Positions 1 to 9,427 of a stretch of DNA of 64,000 bases are shown here, piece after piece (positions within the stretch are counted from its first letter, which is position 1; each line of letters begins with the position of its first letter). A model generated the notes under the pieces. It saw only the letters and a program-made list of their open reading frames with translations. It was not told the origin of the DNA and made no database searches. Source of the stretch: Streptomyces sp. NBC_00154 (GTDB lineage Bacteria > Actinomycetota > Actinomycetes > Streptomycetales > Streptomycetaceae); NCBI RefSeq assembly GCF_026342835.1, contig NZ_JAPEMI010000002.1, positions 558,001 to 622,000 of the forward strand. Reading direction: 5' to 3'. Both the position numbers and the translations under genes were made by a program.

Positions 1-1499
1 TGCTCGCGCGTGACGACCAGCATCAGCACGACGCCGAGCAGCAGGGCTCCGAGGCCCACCACGGTTACCCCGCCCGTCTGTCCGATGAACGGCAGGTCGA
101 TGGAGGTTGCACCGAAGCTGGGGTCGGCGTAGACGTCGAAGGCGGCGTAACAGAAGAGAAAGAGCATCGTCAGCGCACCCAGGCCCGGCAGCAGGCCCTT
201 GAAGAGGAAGTCCCTGGGGCTGCGGGTGAGCACCCTGCGGAAGTACCAGACACAGGCGAAGCCAGTGAGGCCGTAGTAGAACGCGATGGCGAGCCCGACC
301 GACTCGATGGAGTCGGCCAGGACGTTGTCGCTGATCGCCGTCAGGAGGACGAGGAAGCCGACGGAGGCCAGGCCCAAGGAGACGGTTGACCAGGTCGGGG
401 TGAGGAATCTGCGGTGCAGTCGGGCGAATCGGGAGGGGACGGCCTTGTGCGCGGCCATGGAGAAGACGGTCCGGGCCATCGGGAGGATGGTGGTCTGGGT
501 GGAGGCCACCGCGGAGGTCAGCACCATGAGGATCAGCAGCTTGGAGAAGAAGGGTCCCGCCCCGTGGCTGCCGAAGACGGCGTTGCCCAGACCCGAGAGC
601 ACGTCGCCCGCGTTGTCCCTGTTGCCGAGCCCGATCCCGGCGGAGCCGACTCCGGCGAAGGCCTGCGCCGAGGTGGCGACCAGGGCGTAGATGACCAGCA
701 GCAGTACAACGGAGATGAGCGCGGCGCGTCCGGGGATGCGCGTGCTGTCCGCGGTCTCCTCGTTGACCGTGACGGCGGTGTCCCAGCCCCAGTAGATGAA
801 GACGGCGGCGAGGATCCCCGCGGTCAGCGCTTCGGCCGATGGCACGTGGAGGGGGTTGAACCAGGAGGCGGAGACGTGGATCGCCATCTCGGGGCTGCCG
901 GTGTAGACCTTGACCAGGGCGGTGACGGCGAACAGCAACAGTACGGCCACCTCGATGCACAGGAGCCAGCGCTGGACGGCAGCCGAGATCTCGATGCCGA
1001 TGTAACAGATCGCGGTCATGACGATGATCCAGACGACACCCGCGAGGGTGGTCCACACCCTGTTTTCCGTGAGGGAGTCGTAGCCCAGGAGCCGGAAGCT
1101 GTAGATGCCGGCGATCTCGGCGAGGTTCGCCATGACGATGATGTCGGCGACGATGATGCCCCAGCCGCCCATCCAGCCGGTGCGTGGGCCGAAGGCACGG
1201 GTCGCCCAGGTGAAGGTGGTCCCGCAGTCGGCGTTGCTCGCGTTGAGTTCCTTGTAGGCGTACGCGATCAGCAGCATTGGGACGAAGGCCAGCATCGTGA
1301 CGATCGGCGCCTGCAGGCCGACCCCCGCCACGATGAGGCCCAGCGTGGCCGCGAGGCTGTACGCCGGGGCGGTGGACGCCAAGCCGATGGCAACGGAGGA
1401 GAACAGTCCCAGAGCACCGGATTTGAGCCCTTTCTTACCCGCGCCTGAGTCGAGTGCGAGCGGCGCCTCGGACGCGGCGGGGCTACGGGAGAGCTTCAC
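1..1499 (-). CDS. APC-superfamily amino acid permease (C-terminus beyond window)
   Basis: Translating the minus strand gives an uninterrupted hydrophobic protein that runs off the left edge. A short polar N-terminus leads into KSGALGLFSSVAIGLASTAP, the usual first helix of amino acid/polyamine/organocation (APC) permeases, followed by about eleven more hydrophobic segments. These include a loop with WDTAVTVNEE and a TQTTILPMART stretch typical of the family. The protein should import amino acids or amines across the cytoplasmic membrane; the substrate cannot be told. I place the start at GTG 1499, which has AGGAGG about ten bases upstream. An in-frame ATG at 1520 would add seven residues but would put that AGGAGG inside the gene. 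The visible part is about 500 codons, so little is missing. The gene is monocistronic as far as can be seen. Confidence 0.85.
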   Translation of the reverse strand, partial: MKLSRSPAASEAPLALDSGAGKKGLKSGALGLFSSVAIGLASTAPAYSLAATLGLIVAGVGLQAPIVTMLAFVPMLLIAYAYKELNASNADCGTTFTWATRAFGPRTGWMGGWGIIVADIIVMANLAEIAGIYSFRLLGYDSLTENRVWTTLAGVVWIIVMTAICYIGIEISAAVQRWLLCIEVAVLLLFAVTALVKVYTGSPEMAIHVSASWFNPLHVPSAEALTAGILAAVFIYWGWDTAVTVNEETADSTRIPGRAALISVVLLLVIYALVATSAQAFAGVGSAGIGLGNRDNAGDVLSGLGNAVFGSHGAGPFFSKLLILMVLTSAVASTQTTILPMARTVFSMAAHKAVPSRFARLHRRFLTPTWSTVSLGLASVGFLVLLTAISDNVLADSIESVGLAIAFYYGLTGFACVWYFRRVLTRSPRDFLFKGLLPGLGALTMLFLFCYAAFDVYADPSFGATSIDLPFIGQTGGVTVVGLGALLLGVVLMLVVTRE

Positions 1500-1520
1500 A
1501 CCGGATGCCAACCTCCTCAT

Positions 1521-2166
1521 TTGCCTTCCGACCACCATTTTCGCCGCACGCGAGGAGGCCTGCCACGGGAAACCGGCTGGATGATCCACGCCGCTGAAAA
1601 ACAGGAACAGTGGTACCGGACCGCCGAGCGTCCAGACCGACGGGGCCGGGGGAGTACGGGGGTGTCCGGCGCCGCAATGCGGTCCTCGATTCCATCCTGG
1701 ACCTGCGCCTCACTCTCCTCGGGCAAGGCGATCTGCTCGTGTCGGTGGGGAGCTGTTCGCCCCGCCGGCCGCCGGCTGACTCCGTTGCCGCCGCCTCACC
1801 CCATCGAGCGGCCGGTTTCGCTGGGCCTGTGACGTCGCCAGACCGGCACCGGTCAGGGCGAGCCTGATCGCCCCGTCGAGCACCGCCCGGTCGGCTCCCG
1901 GGCTCTTGCCGTACGCGGTGAATTCGGGGGTGTGCTGCTTGGCGCCCTCTGTGTCGTAGCCGGCCGCATCGGCGTCCAGCCGATCTCGCCCTGGTAGCCG
2001 GTGCGAGGGGCGCCCGCGCGGGCCAGGCCCCTCCTTCACCCCCACGACCGCGTCCAAGGCACCGTCGAGCAGGCCTGTTACGAATCCGATACGAGCGGGC
2101 CAGAACATTCCGGACAGGCATAGCGTGAGTGGACTCAGGACCACGCACATCCCATGGGGGGATCAC
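1521..2166. other. Intergenic region with no recognisable gene
   Basis: This stretch lies between the divergent permease and the proline-rich protein gene, so it must carry both promoters. A minus-strand reading frame at about 1710-2150 contains GYDTEGAKQHTPEFTAYGKS, which looks protein-like. The rest of that frame is low-complexity Arg/Pro/Gly, there is no ribosome-binding site, and I recognise no family. It may be a decayed gene. No convincing hairpin terminator or operator was seen. Confidence 0.4.
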
Positions 2167-2784
2167 ATGTCGTACGGCTACCCGCCTCAGCAGCCCGGCC
2201 CGCAGCCCGGCCAGCCGCCCCAGCAGCCGCCCCAGTGGGGGCAGCAGCCTCCGCCGCCGTATCAGCAGTGGCCCCAGCAGGGCGCGGGGTGGGGCGCGCC
2301 GCCGCCCAGGAAGTCGAATACCGGGCTGATCGTGACACTGTCGGTGCTCGGTGGGCTGGTGCTGCTCGGCGGCTGTGGTGCGCTGGTGGCAGTCACGGTG
2401 AGCCATGCACCGAAGCCGCGGACGCTGCCGACGCCCGAGGCGCCGCAGGACAAGGCACCTGGGAAGGACGCACCCTCCGAGGAGCCCGCCGTCGAGGAAG
2501 GGAGCCCCGAGGCGGATGTGAAGCTCACCAAGTGCGTGGTGGATTCGCTGACGACGTGGCCGGCCGCTGATGTGGAGATCGTGAACCACGGCGACTCGAA
2601 GGCGACCTACGTCGTCAACGTGGAGTTCGTGGACGGTTCCGGTACACGTCTCGGCGAGGGCTTGGCCGCAACCGACAGCCTGGCTGTGGGGCAGAAGGCC
2701 AAGGAGAAGGCGCAGGGCCTCGTGAAGGTGCCGGGCAAGGTCAGGTGCAAGGTGTCGAAGGTGACGCGTTACCCGACGAACTGA
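2167..2784 (+). CDS. Proline/glutamine-rich membrane-anchored protein with extracytoplasmic domain
   Basis: This 205-residue protein starts at ATG 2167, preceded by a run of G's that can serve as ribosome-binding site. Residues 1-45 are a Pro/Gln/Gly-rich cytoplasmic tail. One membrane helix follows (GLIVTLSVLGGLVLLGGCGA), then an acidic Pro/Glu linker, then a C-terminal domain of about 95 residues containing VVDSLTTWPAADVEIVNHG and VVNVEFVDGSG. That layout and the alternating beta-like pattern resemble the small FxLYD/DUF-type domains often exported by streptomycetes. The helix should leave the C-terminal domain outside the membrane. No catalytic motif is visible and the function is unknown. 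An in-frame start at 2125 is possible but has poor translation signals. Confidence 0.75.
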   Translation: MSYGYPPQQPGPQPGQPPQQPPQWGQQPPPPYQQWPQQGAGWGAPPPRKSNTGLIVTLSVLGGLVLLGGCGALVAVTVSHAPKPRTLPTPEAPQDKAPGKDAPSEEPAVEEGSPEADVKLTKCVVDSLTTWPAADVEIVNHGDSKATYVVNVEFVDGSGTRLGEGLAATDSLAVGQKAKEKAQGLVKVPGKVRCKVSKVTRYPTN

Positions 2785-2887
2785 CGGCATGACGATGCCC
2801 TGTCGCCCGTGGTGGTGGCGGGGCATTCGTGGGTTCGGTGGTGGCCTCTCCGGTTCTGCTGCAACTCCGGCCACACCTGTGACCAGG

Positions 2888-3697
2888 TCAGTTGCGGTTC
2901 CGGCTTCGGCTAAGGATCATCGACATCAGCAGCCCGTGGGTCTCGGCGTCGGCGGCCACGACGAGCCCGCGGCCCGCCTGCCCGATCGGGCCGCCGTCGA
3001 TTCCGGTCACAACGCAGCCGGCGGCCCGGCACACAGCGATGCCCGCGGCGAAATGCACGCTCCCGGACAGGTCGCCGCCATCGGTGACATACGCGGCGCG
3101 CTTGCCGGCGGCGACCCAGGCCAACGCCAGCGTCGTGGACACCACCCGCGGCCGGAACCGCTCGACGAACCCGGGGTGGGCCAGCAAGTCCACGGCCCGG
3201 AACCCCGGCGCCCCCGGGAACGGCGGATCCAGGTTGACGTCCACCAGTTGGGTCGCGGGCGTGGGCGCCAGCTGCGCATCTGCCCCGTTCTGCCGCACCC
3301 GGGCGGTCTCGCCGTCGGTGAAGAAGACCTCGCCGCTGAACGGGTCGGCCACCGCCGCCGCCCCGTCGCGCAGCGCCACGTTGACGGCCACCAGCATGTT
3401 GCCGACGGCGTAGTTCAGCGTGCCGCACAAAGGATCCACCAACCACTGGCGCACCGCGTCGGCAACACCCTGCTGGCCGCCCTCCTCGCCGAGCACCGCA
3501 TCATCCGGCCGGGCGGCACGGATGACATCGAGAATCGCCTTTTCGGCCTCCACATCGGCGGCGGTGGCGAAGTCCCCGGCGCCCTTGTCGATGCGGTTGA
3601 GCCGCCGGCCGTACATGGTGAGCACCACGTCCGCACCGGCACGTGCCGCAGCTGTCGCAACACCGGCATCGTCAAGGTCCGCATATGAGTTGATCAC
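2888..3697 (-). CDS. Inositol monophosphatase-family protein with altered metal site
   Basis: The 269-residue protein has the layout of Mg-dependent inositol monophosphatase-type phosphatases: DFATAADVEAEKAI near the N-terminus, the GEEGG motif, WLVDPLCGTLNYA, and a C-terminal SGSVHFAAGIAVCRAAG. In active members the second motif reads DPLDGT or DPIDGT and the last contains WD followed by AAG. Here one metal-binding Asp is Cys, and the late Asp is absent (HFAAG). The fold is clear, but classical two- or three-metal catalysis is doubtful, so either a subfamily with different chemistry or a pseudoenzyme is possible. The length is normal and the frame intact. The gene is monocistronic, transcribed away from the protease gene region to its right. 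Confidence 0.8.
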   Translation of the reverse strand: MINSYADLDDAGVATAAARAGADVVLTMYGRRLNRIDKGAGDFATAADVEAEKAILDVIRAARPDDAVLGEEGGQQGVADAVRQWLVDPLCGTLNYAVGNMLVAVNVALRDGAAAVADPFSGEVFFTDGETARVRQNGADAQLAPTPATQLVDVNLDPPFPGAPGFRAVDLLAHPGFVERFRPRVVSTTLALAWVAAGKRAAYVTDGGDLSGSVHFAAGIAVCRAAGCVVTGIDGGPIGQAGRGLVVAADAETHGLLMSMILSRSRNRN

Positions 3698-3782
3698 GTC
3701 GCGCAGAATATCGGCGCGAAGCCTGTCCCCGCCGGTCGGACCGGCATCGTCGCGAAGTGTGGCTGGGGCATGGACATGGCAC

Positions 3783-3818
3783 GGCGGGTGCCAGGGCTCA
3801 CACCCCCTGGCACCCGCC
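3783..3818. terminator. Rho-independent-type hairpin
   Basis: Positions 3783-3796 and 3805-3818 form a perfect 14-bp G+C-rich stem with an 8-base loop. It sits 42 bases past the stop codon of the leftward subtilase gene and in front of the next leftward gene, so it most likely ends the protease transcript. There is no long U tract, as is common in streptomycetes. Confidence 0.8.
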
Positions 3819-3859
3819 GCGATTCAGCCGAGTAGGTCCGCGCTACCGTTCCGGGCGCG

Positions 3860-6800
3860 TCATGCGGTGCCGCGCTGCAGGTACGCGTGGTCCACTGTCT
3901 GCCGGACGGTGTTGCCGGCCGCGTCCTTCGCGGTCACGCGCAGCGTCACGTACGCGTCGCCGCGCATCCGGGCCGGTCGCTCCACGACGGAGGTGAACCC
4001 GCTGCCCTTGCGGGCCGTGGTGGCAGTGGTCCAGGTCCGCCCGTCGTCGTAGGACGTCTCGACCTTCAGCGTCACGCCGCGCGGCGCCGCCATGCCGTCC
4101 TGCATCCGGACGTTCAGGCCGAGGGTGTGCCTGCGCTGCGAGTCCACCGCGTTCCGGGCATCGACCGGTACGGTGTAGTCGACCTGGAGCATCGGCAGCA
4201 GGGCCGTGTCGGCGGCGGTGTCGGAGCGGAACGTCCACGACGTTCGCGTGCCGGTGCCGAAGCGCCAGTCGTCCGAGGTACGGGCGGTCGTCAGGTCCAT
4301 CCGGTATTCGGCGTTGCCCGCGGGCACCTCGAAGTTGCCCCACGCGCCCTGGTCGGACTCGGCGATCCGCTTCCCGTTCCGGTACAGCGCCGCCGTGGCC
4401 GTGTCGCTCACCGCGGCCGCCGTGACGCCGGTGCCGACGCCGCCACCGAAGGAGTCGGCCTCCGCGAACGACCAGTGGCCGGTGCCGGAGTCGTTGAACT
4501 CCGGCACGTACACCGACAGGGTGTCGCCGTTGCGCACCGACGGCAGGTGCCCACCACGCGGGATCGACGGGCGGACCACCGCTCCGTACCAACGCTCCGT
4601 GGCGTGCTGACCCGGCCGGTAGGTCCGCGGGTCGTCGTGCATGCCGGCCGCCAGCGGGAAGTCGGGGACGTCGATGACGTTGTGGTGTACGACGTGCTTC
4701 CACAGCGTGTCACCGCCGGTCACGTACTCGATGCGTTCCTGTCCCGCCGGAACGTAGCGCGTGTACTGGTTCCACGCGGTGTCCTGGTACGGCCGCCATC
4801 CGAAACGCTGCTCGCTCGCCCAGGACGAGGCACCGGTGCGGGTGTACGTGCTGCGGACCACCGCGCTCTCGCGCTCGGAGACGGTGTACACCAGCCGCTT
4901 GGGGACGGAGCCCTTGGCCACCTGCATCACGTCGTACAGGTACGGGCTGCGGACCGTGCCGGAGAACTCCACCGTCGTGGTCCGCTCGCCGGCGCGCTTG
5001 AGCACCGCGGTGCCTTCCGCCGTGCCGGCGCGCATGGTGGGCAGAGCCATCCGGTCACCGGTCGGGCTCCACCGAGTCCAGGGGTAGAAGCCGTCCTCCA
5101 CGACCAGCATCAGTGCCTTGGCCCCGGCGTCCGCCGCGGCCTGCGCGAGCGCCCGGTCGTCGGAGAAGTCCCAGCGGACGACGGCCAGCTTGCCGCGTAC
5201 GTTGGCGGCGCGAAGCTCGGCGCTCGTGCCCTTGCCGGCGTCCACGGCGGTAAGCCGTGCTCCCTTGTCGCTGAAGGCCGGGGAGGCGTTCACGTAATAC
5301 GGGCTGAAGCTCAGCGAGGTACCGGAGACCTTCGCCCGCAGCTGCGGGGCCACCATCTGCCAGCGCGAGGAGAACTCGAAGTCTCCGTCGGTGACCTTGG
5401 CGGTGGGGCTGACGTAGATCCGCTTGGCGATGTCGAAGAACATCACGCCCTGGATCAGGCCGTTGCCGTCGATCTTCCGGTACGTCTGGTAGCTGAGCAC
5501 ACCGCGCTGCTCGGCGGGGCGGGGCGTGCGGATCTGCACCGGGGTGGTGTCGGCGGCGTTGAGCGTCACCGACATGTCCTTGGTGACCTTCACCTCCGGG
5601 TTGATCACCTCGCGCAGCTCCTGGCCGTCGGCCGCCCTGTCCAGCGTGCCGAAGCTGAGCTGGTAGGTGCCCTCCTCCACTTCGGCGACGGCCGGCTCCA
5701 TGCTCGTGTAGTTCACGAAGCCGTCGGCGCCCCAGATCACCGGAGCGGCGCCCGGGATGACCTTGCCGTCGCGGTCACGGGCGACCACGGTGAGCTTGTG
5801 GACCGGGGCGTGCACGTTCAGGGCCACAGTGGTGTGGGTGAGCACGGTGCCGTCGGCCGATGTGGCGGTGACGTAGCCGTAGTACTTGCCGCGGACGGCG
5901 TTCGCCGCGTCGGTGCGCAGCGGTACTTCGGCCGTGGCACCGGGGGCCAGTCGCACGGTGTCGGAGCCGAGGGTGACCACGCCGCCGGCGAGGGCGCGCC
6001 CGGTGTTGGTGGCCAGGGTGGCGGCCAGGGAGAGCGTCACCGGCTTGTCGCCGGTGTTGGTGTAGCGGACGGTGGCTCCCTGCTGCTTCCCGCTGCCGCC
6101 GATGTGGAGCGGGGCGAGGGTGACGCTGCCGGTGGCCGTGACAGGGCCCATGGCCGTAGCCAGGTCGATGCGGCCGCCGCCCTGCTCGGTCACCTTGGTG
6201 CCGGGCACCGTGTGGGAGGTGCTGATGAGGGCGTCCTTGAGCTGCTGGGCGCCCCAGGCGGGGTGCTGCTGGGCCAGCAGCGCGGCGGCACCGGCGACAT
6301 GCGGGGTCGCCATCGAAGTGCCCGACGCGGAGGTGTAGTTGGCATCGACCGGGTCGCCCATGGTGGTGCCGGACGCGCGGGCGGCGACGATGCCGACGCC
6401 GGGGGCGGTCACGTCGGGCTTGACCGCCGCGTCGCCCAGGCGCGGGCCGCGGCTGGAGAACGAGGCGAGGGAGTCGTCGCGGTCGACGGCTCCGACGGTC
6501 AGCGCGGCGTCGGCCGCCCCGGGCGACCCGACTGTCGACGGGCCCGGGCCGGCGTTGCCCGCCGCGACGACGAAGAGCGTGTCGGTGGACGCGGTCAGGG
6601 TGTTGACGGCCTGGCTCATCGGGTCGGTGCCGTCGGTTTCGGAATCGGAACCGAGGCTCATGTTGACGACCTTGGCGTGCTGGGAGGCAGCCCATTCCAT
6701 GCCGTCGATGACGGACGACTCCGAGCCGTACCCGTCGTCGCCCAGTACCTTGCCGATCAGCAGGTCGGCGCGGGGCGCGACACCACGCCGGGTGCCCGAG

Positions 6801-7693
6801 GACGCGGCGCCCGTGCCGCCGACGGTCGCGGCGACGTGCGTGCCGTGGCCGAAGTGGTCGTCCGTGCTCGGGCTGCCGGAGAAGTCCTTCGCCTCCGCAA
6901 CGCGGCCGGCCAGGTCGGGGTGGTTCGCGTCGACGCCGGTGTCCAGCACGGCCACCTTCACGCCCTGGCCCTCGTAGCCGGCCTTCCAGGCGGCGGGCGC
7001 GTTGATCTGCGCGGTACTGCGGTCCAGCACGGCCTTGACCCTGCCGTCCAGCGAGACCCGCGGAGCGACCGCGGCACGGGCGGCGTCCGACTTTCCGCCG
7101 GGGTTCAGCGTCTTCCAGAAGCGGCCGAGGTCGTCGTCGGCGACCCGCAGCGACCGCGCGTCGAGGCTCTCCAGCTTACGGGCGGGCGTTGCGGCCGCCT
7201 TGAACGCCACCAGCCGGTCAGCAGTGGCCGCGGCGGCCTTCGCCGCCTGCGAGCTGACCCTGGCCCCGACCCGTGACGGCTCCGAGGAGATGATCAGCGG
7301 AAGCGCGGAGGCGTGGGCCTCGTCGTAGCCGGCGGCGATCAGGGCCGTCACATCGAAGAGGCGGCGGTCCAGGGTGCCGGCGGACACCAACGACTCGGCG
7401 TCGAACGGGATCACGGTCAGTGCCTTGTCGTCCCCCTCCAGCGTCCGGAAGGGGATACCCTCGCGCCCGGGTCCGGGCTGAACCGACGCGGTGTGCCGTC
7501 CACCGGGCAACGACGTCACGGTCACCCGGTCGCCGGTCACCAGTCGCACGGTCGCGGAGCGAGCTCCAGGCTTGGCGGCGGGACGAGTGGCGGTCTCGGT
7601 GTCTGCCTTCCCCGTGGTGGCGGCGGCCGGCATCCCTCCGGCGACCACCATCAGTCCTGCCGATATCGCCCCCGTCAGGCGGATCCATTTCAT
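3860..7693 (-). CDS. Large secreted S8 (subtilisin-like) serine peptidase
   Basis: A 1,277-residue secreted protease. The start is ATG 7693, preceded by a GAAAGG ribosome-binding site; the reading frame continues upstream but that part does not look like a signal peptide. Residues 1-25 are a Sec signal peptide. A propeptide-like region follows to about 230, then the subtilase domain with Asp251 (AVLDTGVD), His283 (FGHGTHVA), the oxyanion Asn380 (VVAAGNAGPG) and nucleophile Ser460 (SGTSMATPHVAG), so the triad is intact. The remaining 800 residues are beta-rich accessory domains, including a PA-like segment around AAADAGAKALMLVVEDG. Such enzymes degrade extracellular protein in Streptomyces. 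A strong hairpin at 3783 lies just downstream. Confidence 0.93.
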   Translation of the reverse strand: MKWIRLTGAISAGLMVVAGGMPAAATTGKADTETATRPAAKPGARSATVRLVTGDRVTVTSLPGGRHTASVQPGPGREGIPFRTLEGDDKALTVIPFDAESLVSAGTLDRRLFDVTALIAAGYDEAHASALPLIISSEPSRVGARVSSQAAKAAAATADRLVAFKAAATPARKLESLDARSLRVADDDLGRFWKTLNPGGKSDAARAAVAPRVSLDGRVKAVLDRSTAQINAPAAWKAGYEGQGVKVAVLDTGVDANHPDLAGRVAEAKDFSGSPSTDDHFGHGTHVAATVGGTGAASSGTRRGVAPRADLLIGKVLGDDGYGSESSVIDGMEWAASQHAKVVNMSLGSDSETDGTDPMSQAVNTLTASTDTLFVVAAGNAGPGPSTVGSPGAADAALTVGAVDRDDSLASFSSRGPRLGDAAVKPDVTAPGVGIVAARASGTTMGDPVDANYTSASGTSMATPHVAGAAALLAQQHPAWGAQQLKDALISTSHTVPGTKVTEQGGGRIDLATAMGPVTATGSVTLAPLHIGGSGKQQGATVRYTNTGDKPVTLSLAATLATNTGRALAGGVVTLGSDTVRLAPGATAEVPLRTDAANAVRGKYYGYVTATSADGTVLTHTTVALNVHAPVHKLTVVARDRDGKVIPGAAPVIWGADGFVNYTSMEPAVAEVEEGTYQLSFGTLDRAADGQELREVINPEVKVTKDMSVTLNAADTTPVQIRTPRPAEQRGVLSYQTYRKIDGNGLIQGVMFFDIAKRIYVSPTAKVTDGDFEFSSRWQMVAPQLRAKVSGTSLSFSPYYVNASPAFSDKGARLTAVDAGKGTSAELRAANVRGKLAVVRWDFSDDRALAQAAADAGAKALMLVVEDGFYPWTRWSPTGDRMALPTMRAGTAEGTAVLKRAGERTTTVEFSGTVRSPYLYDVMQVAKGSVPKRLVYTVSERESAVVRSTYTRTGASSWASEQRFGWRPYQDTAWNQYTRYVPAGQERIEYVTGGDTLWKHVVHHNVIDVPDFPLAAGMHDDPRTYRPGQHATERWYGAVVRPSIPRGGHLPSVRNGDTLSVYVPEFNDSGTGHWSFAEADSFGGGVGTGVTAAAVSDTATAALYRNGKRIAESDQGAWGNFEVPAGNAEYRMDLTTARTSDDWRFGTGTRTSWTFRSDTAADTALLPMLQVDYTVPVDARNAVDSQRRHTLGLNVRMQDGMAAPRGVTLKVETSYDDGRTWTTATTARKGSGFTSVVERPARMRGDAYVTLRVTAKDAAGNTVRQTVDHAYLQRGTA

Positions 7694-7854
7694 CAGCGAA
7701 ATACCTTTCGTACAGGTGGGGGTCACAACCTGTCCGAAAGAATCCACCGATGAAGCTGACGTGTCGCCGGCCTCGCGTGTCACAACTGCGACATGTCCCA
7801 ACAGCGACAAGCGCGGCCTGCGCGGCTGTCCCCGCGTGAGAACCCGGGTTCGGG

Positions 7855-8022
7855 TCAATGGGGTTGCAGCGTTTCGCGCAGACGCTGCAGCTCGTCCGGC
7901 GTGCTGTCATCTACGAATTCCGCGAGCTGTCGGCCATTCTTCCGAACGACCGGCTCCAGCAGTCCGCGCACGTGGTCACGCATCCGCCGCCGCAGTTCGA
8001 CCCGCGAGAATCTGCCATTCAC
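7855..8022 (-). pseudogene. Remnant of an IS701-family transposase N-terminus
   Basis: The minus strand reads RFSRVELRRRMRDHVRG, then LLEPVVRKNGRQLAEF, then DDSTPDELQRLRETL, and stops at 7855. This is the characteristic start of IS701-type transposases (Arg-rich segment, LLxPxxRKNxWxLAE, PDxxQ). The other 85% of the transposase, including all catalytic residues, is absent, so this is a dead fragment in the promoter side of the protease gene. The call rests on remembered family motifs. Confidence 0.55.
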
Positions 8023-8163
8023 CCGGAGGAAGAGAGGGGGCGAATTTCACCCGCTGACGGTCTTGAGGGTGCCGGTGTGCGGAGGGCGTTCTCGGTGTTG
8101 AGGGCGGGGTGGGCTGCCCCGGGCGAGGGCGGCACGGACTCTCACACTCGCGGCGTGAACCCT

Positions 8164-8177
8164 CTACGTCCACGTAG
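8164..8177. promoter_or_regulatory. Short perfect palindrome in intergenic region
   Basis: The sequence ctacgtccacgtag is an inverted repeat of six bases with a two-base spacer. It lies 44 bases beyond the stop of the flavodoxin-fold gene and upstream of the protease region. It could be a regulator site, but nothing ties it to a particular protein. Confidence 0.25.
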
Positions 8178-8220
8178 CAGGCCCCTCGGATCGCCCCAGT
8201 CGCCGTTCCGGCTCCCGGAT

Positions 8221-8952
8221 TCAGCGGTGTTCGGGATTCTCGAAGTCGAAGCGGCAGCCGGCGTCCCACTCCGAGCGCTGGTTCCCGTGCGCCGGAATGC
8301 CACCCGCCTCCTTGAGCAGCCGCGCCAGGTGCAGCAGGTTCCACGTCATGAAAGTGGTGTTGCGGTTGGTGAAGTCGTTCTGCGGGCCGCCCGAGTCCTT
8401 GTCCAGGTACGACGGTCCCGGGCCTGCTTCTCCCACCCAGCCGGCATCGGCCTGCGGCGGCACCGTGTACCCCAGGTGCTGCAGGCTGTAGAGCACGTTC
8501 ATCGCGCAGTGCTTCGCACCGTCCTCGTTACCCGTGATCAGACAGCCCCCGACTCGCCCGTAGTATGCGTACTGCCCCGCCTCGTTGAGGATCGACGAAC
8601 ACGCATACAACCGCTCGATCACGCGCTTCATCATCGACGAGTTGTCTCCCAGCCAGATCGGCCCGCACAACACCAGGATGTCGGCGGCCATCACTCTCTC
8701 GTACAGCTCGGGCCAGGCGTCGGTCTCCCAGCCGTGCTCTCTCATGTCCGGCCACACGCCGGTGGCGATGTCGTGGTCGATGGCCCGGACCACCTCGGTG
8801 GTGGCGCCGCGCCCCTCCATCACCGCGCGGCTCCGGTCGATCAGTCCCTCTGTGTTGCTGACTTCGGGGGAGCGCTTGAGCGTGCAGTTGATGTACATCG
8901 CGCGCAGACCGTCGAAGCGGTACGCGTCATCGGCAGGGCCGGGTGACACCAT
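8221..8952 (-). CDS. NADPH-dependent FMN reductase / flavodoxin-fold protein
   Basis: The 243-residue protein begins at ATG 8952 behind a good AGAGGAG site; the frame is open for 70 more codons upstream, but that part is low-complexity. It opens with a beta strand and loop (AMYINCTLKRSPEVSNTEGL) that matches the flavin-phosphate loop of NADPH-dependent FMN reductases. It continues with ADILVLCGPIWLGDNSSMMK and GGCLITGNEDGAKHC, the second and third flavin-contacting loops of this fold. It probably reduces FMN or a quinone-like compound in the cytosol; the substrate is unknown. No partner gene is adjacent. Confidence 0.8.
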   Translation of the reverse strand: MVSPGPADDAYRFDGLRAMYINCTLKRSPEVSNTEGLIDRSRAVMEGRGATTEVVRAIDHDIATGVWPDMREHGWETDAWPELYERVMAADILVLCGPIWLGDNSSMMKRVIERLYACSSILNEAGQYAYYGRVGGCLITGNEDGAKHCAMNVLYSLQHLGYTVPPQADAGWVGEAGPGPSYLDKDSGGPQNDFTNRNTTFMTWNLLHLARLLKEAGGIPAHGNQRSEWDAGCRFDFENPEHR

Positions 8953-9427
8953 GCGGGACTCCTCTGTGCGTACGGGAGAACATGAGACGTGACCCGGTCT
9001 ACCGTCACCGCGGGGCATCCCCGGCCATAGGCGCGCGGGTGCCCCCCATACGCAGCAGGTGCACGAGGAGTGGGCGCGGACAGGCATCGCGGTATGCGCG
9101 CGGTGAGTACGCGCCCACATGTGCCGCCATCCGCAGAGCGGTTGAGTCGTACACATGCCCAACGACGTATGCGGACCGATTCAACGCCGGTTCCGACACC
9201 GCGTGGACCGTCCTCATCTGCGGACTGCCGCTCGCGCCGGCGCTGACCTTGGTGAGCCGGCTCCTCCCGTGGAGACAGAGCCGGGCCGCCCGTCGTCCGG
9301 TCCTGGCCGTCCTCGCCCCGCCATGGTGATCTGCACTTGTGCGGTGTTCGTGAGGTTCGTCGACCGGCCCCGAGAGGCGATATGCCGCAGGAGGTGAACG
9401 AGCCCGACGGGACGGATCACCGCTTGC
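8953..9427. other. Intergenic region with no supported gene
   Basis: About 470 bases between two leftward genes. Short open frames exist on both strands (for example 9005-9217 minus), but none has a ribosome-binding site, a family resemblance or consistent codon use. I see no terminator-strength hairpin. Confidence 0.4.

Noticed and set aside
1710..2150. 146-codon minus-strand frame
   Set aside because: A short stretch looks protein-like, but there is no ribosome-binding site, no family and an Arg/Pro-rich remainder; kept only as a note on the intergenic region.
3887..7276. 1,129-codon open frame on the plus strand opposite the subtilase gene
   Set aside because: It is rich in Gly, Arg, His and Val without any motif, and it lies entirely antisense to a protein with a full catalytic triad. 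High-GC genes create such shadow frames.
9005..9217. 70-codon minus-strand frame
   Set aside because: No translation signal or recognisable feature.
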